In this document: positions 55,818-64,000 of the stretch, one piece after another
Layout: every line of letters begins with the position of its first letter
Numbering within the stretch: position 1 is the first letter of the stretch
Source of the DNA: Lichtheimia corymbifera B2541
Lineage: Eukaryota; Mucoromycota; Mucoromycetes; Mucorales; Lichtheimiaceae
Assembly: GCA_000697475.1 (NCBI GenBank)
Contig: JNEU01001062.1
Span: forward strand, 186,001-250,000
Length of the DNA stretch: 64,000 nt
Reading direction: 5' to 3'
Notes under the pieces: model-generated
Told to the model about the DNA's origin: nothing
Seen by the model: only the letters and a program-made list of their open reading frames with translations
The model's database searches: none
Position numbers and translations under genes: made by a program

Positions 55818-57828
55818 TCATGCCTTGTTTTCAACGACGGTCGGTGTTGGTTGTGGTGGTGGTCCAGAGGATGATGCCGTATGGTGCTCGGATGATGATG
55901 ACGATGATGATGCTGCCATAAACATGTCATCCTTAGCCGCCAACTTTTCACGTGCCTCGACAATCTTTCGATACTTTGGTGTCTTTACAAACTTGGGTAC
56001 TGAATCGGATGCCATCAAACGACAAATATGCTCATTGACACGGTCCAACCACTTTAGCATCATACGCAAGCTCTGTGACGTGGATGGTGTTGAAATGACA
56101 ATGGTTGGCTTGACTTGACCAGGGGTAAAGGTTGGCACCACTTGGACCATGGAATTCACCACACGTGCCATTTCTTGACGCAACGTATGCTCGACATTCA
56201 ATTCACATCGAGATCCAGGCGCCAAATACGTAGACCAGATATCATGAGCATCCTCAAGCAAGTCCTTTTGATTCTGTGATGGCATAGCAGGACTCTGTGC
56301 ACGACATTTACGACGCAACGTATCATAGTCGATCCAGAAATCCAAATTCTCCTCACAAAAGTTGGCTCGCAAAAAGTCTTTAAACAAAGATCGCAATTGT
56401 GCATCATCCAAAATCACTTTGAGGCGTGCAGCATTACTTTCTTTTACATCTTCGGCTGCAGAGGACATGGGCGGTGGATTGGATGGTGGTGGTGGGTCCA
56501 TACTTGCTGTGCTGGGTGGTCGTGGATCATCGGTGGTGGTAGTAGTTGTTGTGGATGCAGGTGTTGGATCATTTGGATCTTGTGACAACATTTCACGCAA
56601 GGTGGTTTGCTGCTCTGTGGTGGTGCTAGTGGTTCCAGTGGTGGTGGTGATCGTGGTGGTGGATGAATTATTATTATTGTTCTTGTTGTTATCTTCTGCA
56701 ACCACTTCCTTGCCCTTGGATGTGACAATAAGCATAATGGTCTTGCTTGCACGAATAGGGGTCGACTGCTTTGGATCTTGGAATTCAACCCAACCATACT
56801 TTACAAATTCATTGGCAAGCGTTTCAGCTTCTTCACGAGACGAGACTGTGCTGTAATCAGTGAGCCAGTCGGTACACAGCTGAGTGGAAAACACAGTACG
56901 CATATGCTTGATAGACCGATGAGCATGAGAATGGGTCTTTTTCTTGGATTGTGTCAGGAGATTGTTGGCCAGCAACTGCACGCGTGAATCGGATTGGGAT
57001 GCCATAGCAAAAGGAGCAGAAGACCCTGATGATGATTGAGAAGAGGCTGCTGATACAGGTTTATCACTATGACGACCACTGGATGCCTTGGTGCTGGTGT
57101 TGTTGACGGATTGCTGATGATGTTCACCTTCCAAAGGCAAGCAAATCATCATGATACGGAATACCACCGACAAGTTTTGACGGCCATGGATAATCTGGTC
57201 ATCATCAGCATGGCGTTCAAGGCGTACCAGCTGAATGGGTTCAACATGCCCAAAGTATTTACGTAGCGTAGTCATATCAGCTTCAGTGCGTACACAAAAA
57301 TCTTGCAATACACACAGCCCCTTGGGCGTCAATTGCCAAATGCCCTTCTCTCGATACGCCCGGCTTTGTGGATCTGTCGCGTTCTCCATAAGTCGACATT
57401 GCTGAAATTGTTGTAATAATGTCTTGGCCATGTCCTTTTCCATATTAAATGTTGTCGTTGTTGTCGTACGCAGCAGCTTGGATGGATCATTGGGATCGGG
57501 CATACGTGCTGTGTAGGAAAATCGCAGTGACCCCAATGCTTGTATCGCATCATCCGATGAAAAGGTGTTTGGATAATTGCGAAAGAGGTATCGATGCACA
57601 TCCAATGGTATCTGCACAATAAGTGCTGCAAACAGATCGTGAATATCCTTTTGTATTCCATATACATATGCATGTGAGATCAATCTTGTATATATATAAA
57701 GTGCCACTAGGCTTTCCGATCTTGGGCATTGTGGTTTTTGTTTTTCTATGTACCTTGAGATAAGGCCGACCATCAATGGTGAATTTCATCATTGAGGTAT
57801 ATGCCTGTTGTGAGACGTTTGGATCCAT
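55818..57828 (-). CDS. Regulator of G-protein signalling with DEP domains (Sst2/FlbA/RgsA type)
   Basis: Fungal RGS protein that accelerates GTP hydrolysis by heterotrimeric Galpha subunits. Two exons (57828-57754 and the remainder from the GATATTCAC exon to 55818) give about 634 residues. Exon 1 encodes MDPNVSQQAYTSMMKFTIDG. The first DEP-like/fungal-DR region has KDIHDLFAALIVQIPLDVHR and WQLTPKGLCVLQDFCVR. The second DEP is around MRTVFSTQLCTDWLTDYSTV and EFVKYGWVEFQD. After a low-complexity linker (N, T, P, S runs) the RGS box starts at RLKVILDDAQLRSLFKDFLR, with the characteristic NFCEENLDFWIDYDTLR, a long insert, and WLDRVNEHICRLMASDSVPK near the end. Domain order matches yeast Sst2 and Aspergillus FlbA. 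The exon acceptor is caaaag. Confidence 0.93.
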
Positions 57829-60335
57829 TGCAACTGATGAAGAAAGAAAAGGTAGAAAGGACAAGAAGGAGGATGGGAAATTATATAGTTGCACGCGGTC
57901 GTCATCGCCGTCCGTGTATCAATGGGCTCGACACGAGACGATGACCACCCATATTTCACCCTCCCCCCGCTTTCTTTCCCCCAACAAGGGGCAGGTAAGG
58001 ATAGTAAGAGGAGAAAGAAAGAGAAAGAAGACGAGATCTATAAGGCTAGGGGCCCTATTGGGCCAGTCAGCAAACGCTTGGACCTTCATTGTTGTTATAG
58101 GACGCTCTCCTGTCCTAAAAGGAAAACGGGGCAACCTTGTGGCTCGCTGTCAATCTCAGAACAGTAACAAAAAACCCATAGAGTAGTAGTAGTAGGATAG
58201 ACCTGTTTCAACTCTTCATGCTCGTGTATTTGATGACATCTTGATCCCAGCACTTGCATCATTACTTGTCAATGAATGCATCTTCCCCCAATACTATATC
58301 ATCATATCAATGTTGGAATTTGTTGAATGGCATTCTTGACATTTCAAAATACAAACGACGTGTTTATTCTCCCTAACTGTATTCTGAATGACACCTTTGG
58401 AAACGGTAAAGTGTGATCCATTGCGTGACGCTGCGAAAAAAGAACGTATCGCAGTACATGCGTGCGTCATACCGTGTGCTTGTCTATAGCCCCTTTTTTC
58501 GCTATCCATGGTGTCTTTTGCCTTTTGTGCTTGATGCACTTCTTGATTAAAACCTTGATCGTATAGCTCGCATCCCACCAACCCCCTTGAGCGAGATAAA
58601 CTTTCAAAAAGTTGTCTTCTCACAATCTCGCTTAAATCACGCTCACATACATACACATACACTTTCACATACACACACACACGCACATATATAACCGTGT
58701 GTGCTGCCTTCCTTTTTCCCCTGCTGCCTCACACCTCGCTTTCTCTTTTTGTCATTACAAGCTCCCTTGTGCGTATGCTTTGCATAGCACGTTTTCCGAG
58801 TAACTTTGCAACCCCTTGCATCTTCTTTTCAACCTCACCATGGTAGCTTGTGTATTGTTCTTTTTTGTTGCATTCATCTTTTTTTTTCACTCTATGCGTT
58901 GTTGCCAATAATAATGATGCGTCTCCTATTCATGCATCATGGTGGAGCTTTTCTTGCTATACACTCTGTGGCGCTCCGTACATCGGGTAATTTTAGACTG
59001 CATATGATCTCCTCAAGCTTTTCAATATAATGTGTAATTATCTTCCCTTCTCCTTGTCCCCTCAATTATCTTTTGGATCTAGCAGCGATCTCGGCAATAA
59101 CGGTAACAACAACGTTCAAATCCTCTTTCTCCACGTTCGATTGTATTCCATTCTTAGGGATTCCTGGATGATGCGTATCCTTTTTTCGACTACGCCATCT
59201 TTTGTTCATTTAGCAAATAGAAAATGCATACACATATGCACCTATCCTCGCAGTAAAGGATCGACGCTGTATGTCACAACATGTAACAGCAGTGACAAGG
59301 GGTATATGACAAAAGTACTATCGGGAATAAAAAAGAATGTCTGACTTGTATGTGTGTAGGGGCAAGCGTAAAAGAGAAGAGAGAGAATGTATGTGCATGC
59401 GTATATTAAGCGAGCGAAGATAGATAGAGAGAGATAGAGAGGGAAAAAGAGAGAGGAAAAGATTAGAGGAGTGAGGCATATAGTGAAGAAGGGGGTTGCT
59501 AATGTGTGCGATAATACGAAAAGGTTGTCATGAGCATTGGTGGACCATTATTGTTTGTGTATGTAAAGAAACACTCACACACACAAGTAATGGTGGCAAT
59601 CCAATGCCCACTGTAACGCAAAGAGTACTTTTTTGTGGTGATCTCTGCTCTCCTCTTATCGCTGTATGTGTGTAGCTTTGTCTCACCTCCCATTCAATCA
59701 ATGTCGTCCCGTCCCCCCAACCCCTTTTTTTTCTCGTTGCCCAGCAACCATATCCTTTTTTCTACCATCAGCCCGATATGGCTATTCATATCAATAAAGG
59801 TATGCATTTAGTGAGAAAAGAGTTTACACGATGTGGGTGATCTTGACGTCAATAATACGGGTATGTGATCCAGATCCAGTTGTATGGAACAGGGATGATG
59901 AAGCTAAAAGCCAACAAACAACAAGTGGTGAACCCAACAAGATGGCATCAGGAGAGTGTCAATAAGTGTTGTCTGTGGATATGAGCTATTTTGGGTTTGT
60001 TGACAACATGATCTTGTATCCAAGGTAATGAACAAGAGTAGTCGCGTCTCGTCGGCTCTATGCAACAAGAATCATTATTACATTCAACCCCTTGGTTTGA
60101 ATTCTTGTCTTTTTTCTTTCTCCTGTAGGCAAGTTTTTTTTTTTTTTTTAGGTCAGCGATGATGATGGTGTTGGGGTCATGAATAGCATGAATGACTGCA
60201 ATGCTGTGCATGGGCTCAGGTACAACCACCAATGGGGCCAGATACAAGCCACCACCGGGCTATGGGTGGGTTGAGTGTCAACACCGCCAGCAATGAGCTC
60301 AGTCGTCTACCCTTGACCTTTTCACAAATACAAAA
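57829..60335. other. 2.5 kb intergenic region, divergent
   Basis: Between the divergent RGS and Bot1-type genes. It contains low-complexity tracts: (CA)n/CATA at about 58645-58690, GA/GATA runs at 59418-59455 and a T16 tract near 60134-60149. Open frames (for example - 58294-58686) have no recognisable content. A long 5' UTR or regulatory region for the RGS gene is possible but not shown. Confidence 0.45.
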
Positions 60336-61357
60336 ATGCTGCCCACTGCACGACCACTTTTGAAGGTGTCAGCATTATTACCTCAACGCACATTGGCTCC
60401 AGCATCACACCGATTCTTCTCATGCACAACACAACGATGGAATGAAGACAAGCAACAACCACCTGCCGATCAACAACAACAAGGCGAGGAAACCGCTGCT
60501 GCTGCTGCCGAAGAGGAACAGGCCGAACCTATCAAGTTATCGCGTAGACGACGACGTTTTCATGAGTGGGTAAAGGATGGCAGTGGTGCACGCTTTGTTC
60601 GTCCTTCGCAGGGTACAACCAACTATTTGGGCAGTACGGTAAGCATATATATATGTCATGTCAACCTACCACTTGGATAAACCTTACATGTCTATTCTGT
60701 ATAGCCTTTCCCCAACAATCCTCTTTTCCAACCTCGTCCACCACTCTCAGATCAACGTCGCCAAGAGATTTATGACACATATGCTTCAGATCCCCAAGAA
60801 TGGTCCATTCGTAAACTCGCAACCAAGTACAACATCTCAATGCGTCGTGTTGAAGCTATTCTCAAGCTCAAGGAATCTGAAAAGGAATTGGAAATGAAGG
60901 TACAAGCTATAATGGCATAGGGTATCTATGGAAGGGATGACTCATTGGAGGTGTATTCATTAGGGCGTTGCATTGCAAAGCAAATTTTCCAAGGGCATGG
61001 AGAAGCTTATGGGTGCTGATCAAACAGTACAAATTCTTCAGGAACCACTTGTCGACTTGTTCCCCAAGGTCAAAAAGCCTACCTTCAAGTTGGTTGAGGA
61101 ACATGAGTCATTCACAGAGAAGGTAATGTCATTGTCATAGATAATACAAGATGGGGATTATTGATGTACATATGTATATACACTAGGATGCCGCCAAGGA
61201 ACTCAATCGTAAACCAATCCGTCAACTTGAGGAGAAGGTGATTGCTATGGAGGAAGCCAAGTTTGCCAAATCCCGTGTTGTATCTGAAGCCACCAAACCC
61301 ACTACTCCCACCAGCAGCAAACAAAAGCGTTTTGTTATTGTAGACACCAGCCGTTAG
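60336..61357 (+). CDS. Mitochondrial ribosomal protein mS45 / Bot1p-type
   Basis: Small-subunit mitoribosome component of the family named after fission yeast Bot1p (eukaryotic mitochondrial regulator; mS45 in yeast). Four exons, 275 residues. The N terminus (MLPTARPLLKVSALLPQRTL, then HRFFSCTTQRW) is a mitochondrial presequence with an RFFS cleavage-like motif. A Q/A/E-rich spacer follows, then a basic segment RRRRRFHEWVKDGSGARFV. The family signature is SDQRRQEIYDTYASDPQEWS followed by IRKLATKYNISMRRVEAILK, a helix-turn-helix-like stretch. The C-terminal exons carry PTFKLVEEHESFTEKDAAKE and ELNRKPIRQLEEKV, ending in a basic tail RFVIVDTSR. The start at 60336 is the first ATG in frame. Confidence 0.88.
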
Positions 61358-61596
61358 AGATCCTTTTTCCCTCCCCTTTTATGTATACTATTCGCATTTC
61401 AACAACAACAACAACAACATAAAAAAAACCGAATTCATCAGAGACTACTATTTCTGGAGGTTGACAGTGATCGACGGTGGTACACAATGTTGTGTGTATG
61501 TGTTTGTGTGATATAGAATACAACCCCGGCGCTGCTGATCGTCGTCGTCGTTGTCGTTCCTCCCTTTCTTTTTGATACAAGTGTCGTTGTTGTTGC

Positions 61597-62840
61597 ATGG
61601 CCTTTTTACAATCCTTATCAAAACGCTTGGTCTTGCGTATCGCAGCTTGTGTGCTTGCGTTGAGCGTGATTAGCACAGTGGTCTTAATGACCAGACCCAA
61701 TCTACGTAAAAGAAAGATCGCCATCTCACGACCTGCCGTCAACTATCCTCCATTCCATAATCCCGAGCATTTGCATCATCCCAATCCACACTTTAAGGCA
61801 GCCTATGTGACCATGACCAAGGGCGACGCTGGTTCGCTTGCCAACTTGCGACTGACTATTCGACAGCTTGAAGATAGTGTGAACCACCAACGACATTATC
61901 CTTACATTATCTTCTCCAATGAAGCTCTCAGCACCGAATTCAAGACCTTGGCACGATCCTTATCCAGTGGCGATATGGCATTCTACGATAAATTGGATAT
62001 CACATATTATGGCTACAGCCCATCCACCAACTTGACCAAAGCTGCTGAAGCACGTGAACGCATGAATGGATCCGTCTTGTTTGGTGAAAGCGAGGATTAT
62101 CGTTTTGCATCGAGATTTATGGCAGGCACGATTTTTCGACATCCAGCATTACAGGAACTCGATTACTATTGGCGATTCGAAACAGGCACAGAGTACATGT
62201 GTCCATTGGCATTCGACCCTTTCCAGTACATGTATGATCATGGCAAAAAGTTGAGCTTTTCAATTGCATTATACGAATACGGAGATACCATCCCTACCTT
62301 GTTTGAAACTATCATGGGATTCGCTGCAAGACATCCTGATTGGGTCCAATCCACTGCCAGCAAAAACAGTATATGGCCCTTCGTACTCGATGACAAGAAA
62401 ACTTTCAACATGTGCCATTTTTGGAGCAACTTTCAGGTAACAAGACAGTAACAGGATGGATGGGATCATGTGTATTGATGTCGTCTATTAGATTGCCGAT
62501 CTCAGTTTTTTCAGGAGCGAAGCATATCAAGCTTATTTTGATTACTTGGATAATTCCAATGGCTTCTTTTATGAACGATGGTAAGTAAGGGAACAATCAC
62601 AACAAGGAAGGAAACAACTGATTGACTATCATGTTCATGACATGCAGGGGAGATCCGATTGTATTATCAATGGCTGCAGTTTTGTTTCTGGAAAAGGAAC
62701 AGGTGCATTTCTGGGATGACATTGGATACCGTGTTGCTGGTTACTTTACCCATTGCCCGGCTGATTACAAGCAATGCAGTTGTAGACCCCAAGAGAATTT
62801 CGACAATGATGGTTATAGCTGTCTCAGCAAGTTTCAATAA
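61597..62840 (+). CDS. GT15 alpha-1,2-mannosyltransferase (KTR/KRE2 family)
   Basis: Golgi type II membrane glycosyltransferase extending O- and N-linked mannans. Three exons give 373 residues. A cytosolic basic start (MAFLQSLSKRLVLR) precedes one membrane anchor (IAACVLALSVISTVVLM), then the stem and catalytic domain. Family blocks: AAYVTMTKGDAGSLANLR, FEDSV-type (QLEDSVNHQRHYPYIIFSNE), ASRFMAGTIFRHPALQ, YYWRFETGTEYMCPLAFDPF, MCHFWSNF, FFYERWGDPIVLSMAAVLFL and VHFWDDIGYRVAGYFTHCP. Two departures from the usual family pattern: YWRVEPxxxxxC reads YWRFETGTEYMC, and the WSNFEI segment reads WSNFQI across the first exon joint (ttt cag|gtaaca). If that Gln replaces the proposed catalytic Glu, activity could be altered. 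The start is set by ATG 61597 in a gcATGG context. Confidence 0.92.
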
Positions 62841-62900
62841 TATATTCCCCTCACAAAAAATTGCTTTTACAAATGATACAAGTATTATTGTTGATATTCA

Positions 62901-64000
62901 TCATGGGCGCCATGGAGACTTTTGTGAGGAAGAAGAGGAAGGGTTGGTATGGTTACCACGCCTGGCAGAGGAAGATGAGCCATTGGGTGGATTGGTGGTT
63001 GTGGTGGTGGTGTTGGTACGAATAGCTCCTGATCTGGATGAAGATGCGGATGGATCCTGGTGAAAATGATGATGATGATGATAGTGAATTTGTGATGGCA
63101 CATTTTCTGAATCATCTTCTTCAACACGTCGACGATGATGGAGGGAGGAAGTGGAGGATGATGAAGATGATTGTACACTCACAAGATCACGTTGGGCTTC
63201 AATACGACGAAGACTATGTCGACCGCTTGACACCTTGGATGCTGGCATGGTCATGTTGTTGGACAAGGAACGGACATGGCCCATGGGCTGTGTTACCGCT
63301 CCTGCTGTAGTACAATCATGACGATGATGATGAGGATAACCAGTGCTGTTGTTGCTACTGCCGGTAGGTGCCGAGATCTTGCGTGTGCGATGAGGATGTG
63401 CTGTTGAGGCACCATGTGTATGTGTGCTGCTGCTTGCACGAGGCTGTGGATTGATCATGATGGGTGGTGGTGCTGGTAATGAAGGTGAGGTAGGTGACAT
63501 ACTACGATGCGTATTTGTTGGTGGTGATGGCACACGAGTAATTGCATCATTGTTGTTGTCGAAGGATACATGTTGCTCTTGCTGCTGCTGCGATTCCACC
63601 AGATAGGGTCCATTATGGCGCACTTCGTGCTGCTGCTGCTGTTGTTGTTGTTCTTCTGGTTCACACACGTGTGCCATTTCTTCTTCAACACCAAGAACAC
63701 GTCCAACATTGTCAAGCACAACCAAACCAAATAAAAGGGACCAACGAGCTGCAGTTTGCAAACACCCTTTGACAGCAGCAACACGACGATAACGAGGGGG
63801 TTGGTCAATCCCCTTTTTAGTGGCATTATCATCAGGCAGAGGTGTGGGTGGCGTTGTTGCTGGCTGAAGAGTATGGGCCGTAGCAGTGGATTGTGAAGAA
63901 GAAGGGATGGATCCAATCATCTTGAACATGCTTACTTGCATTTGGAGCAGCACAATGGTGGTAATCGATGGAATTCGCTTTTTGGGTGTGGATCCTGGTG
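62901..64000 (-). CDS. Unknown protein, C-terminal part (runs off window edge)
   Basis: The frame is open from the right edge (PGSTPKKRIPSITTIVLLQM) to the stop at 62901; at least 365 residues, with the beginning outside the window. It has one folded-looking segment (RYRRVAAVKGCLQTAARWSL, LFGLVVLDNVGRVLGVEE) with a hydrophobic helix, then a long disordered tail with polyQ, polyS, polyH and polyT runs (EEQQQQQQQHE, HHHHHFHQDP). A possible donor at caa|gtaagc (about 63951) could mark an intron, so the exact 5' exon structure is not known. No family was recognised. It is convergent with the GT15 gene, 60 bp between stops. Confidence 0.65.
   Translation of the reverse strand, partial: PGSTPKKRIPSITTIVLLQMQVSMFKMIGSIPSSSQSTATAHTLQPATTPPTPLPDDNATKKGIDQPPRYRRVAAVKGCLQTAARWSLLFGLVVLDNVGRVLGVEEEMAHVCEPEEQQQQQQQHEVRHNGPYLVESQQQQEQHVSFDNNNDAITRVPSPPTNTHRSMSPTSPSLPAPPPIMINPQPRASSSTHTHGASTAHPHRTRKISAPTGSSNNSTGYPHHHRHDCTTAGAVTQPMGHVRSLSNNMTMPASKVSSGRHSLRRIEAQRDLVSVQSSSSSSTSSLHHRRRVEEDDSENVPSQIHYHHHHHFHQDPSASSSRSGAIRTNTTTTTTNPPNGSSSSARRGNHTNPSSSSSQKSPWRP

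Noticed and set aside
58294..58686. 130-codon minus-strand frame in the RGS-Bot1 gap
   Set aside because: Its N-terminal part is translated CA-repeat, no motif is found and no introns or homologous features support it.
62901..64000. Opi1-type transcriptional regulator
   Set aside because: Considered because of the disordered tail and a single helix region, but no conserved Opi1 block could be found.

Overview
The window is nuclear DNA from a filamentous fungus, most likely an early-diverging (Mucoromycota, probably Mucorales-type) species. Genes are split by many short introns (mostly 50-80 nt, often with CTAAC-like branch sites). Many proteins carry long Q/S/T/N/H runs. The gene set includes TRAP1, LMBRD2, DENND6 and a microcephalin-like protein, which budding yeast lacks. 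There are no operons, phage, CRISPR or bacterial features. The species cannot be named from the sequence alone.

Layout. 1-829: 5' part of TRAP1 (-). 1648-5974: TCTP (-), a TM9SF nonaspanin (+), BolA1 (-). 5975-7684: no assignable gene. 7685-12599: membrane-anchored neutral sphingomyelinase-like phosphodiesterase (+), unknown protein (-), L-fuconate dehydratase/ENOSF1-type enzyme (+). 13733-19860: microcephalin-like BRCT protein (+) and LMBRD2 homologue (+). 19861-26857: a 7 kb gene-poor repeat island with a degenerate higher-order tandem repeat, a duplicated block, a roughly 200-bp-arm inverted repeat, and a TA-flanked Tc1/mariner-type element with long terminal inverted repeats around a dead transposase. 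26858-31474: RNA polymerase III subunit RPC82/C3 (+) and an importin-alpha/TMCO6-like ARM protein (+). 31696-37088: coiled-coil protein (-), casein kinase 1-like kinase (+), glutaryl-CoA dehydrogenase (+). 38983-42556: MFS anion:cation symporter (+), Dre2 (-). 43432-51527: unknown NPF-containing protein (-), DENND6 (-), multi-pass coiled-coil protein (+), Tim17/22/23-family protein (-). 52444-52517: tRNA-Arg(CCT). 52876-57828: TPR/F-box/LRR protein (-), small ATP-synthase-e-like membrane protein (-), DEP-RGS regulator (-). 60336-64000: Bot1p/mS45-type mitoribosomal protein (+), GT15 mannosyltransferase (+), and the 3' part of an unknown protein (-).

The genes are independent housekeeping and signalling units. 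Themes that recur are mitochondria (TRAP1, BolA1, glutaryl-CoA dehydrogenase, Bot1-type, Tim17 family, subunit-e-like), cytosolic Fe-S assembly (Dre2), the secretory and endosomal system (TM9SF, LMBRD2, DENND6, GT15), and signalling (CK1, RGS).

About 100 introns were traced by reading frame. Eight of them, in six genes, can only be made in-frame with GC-AG splice sites, nearly always GCAAGT. This and the repeat island are the most unusual features of the window. All family names come from recognising motifs by eye, without a database search.
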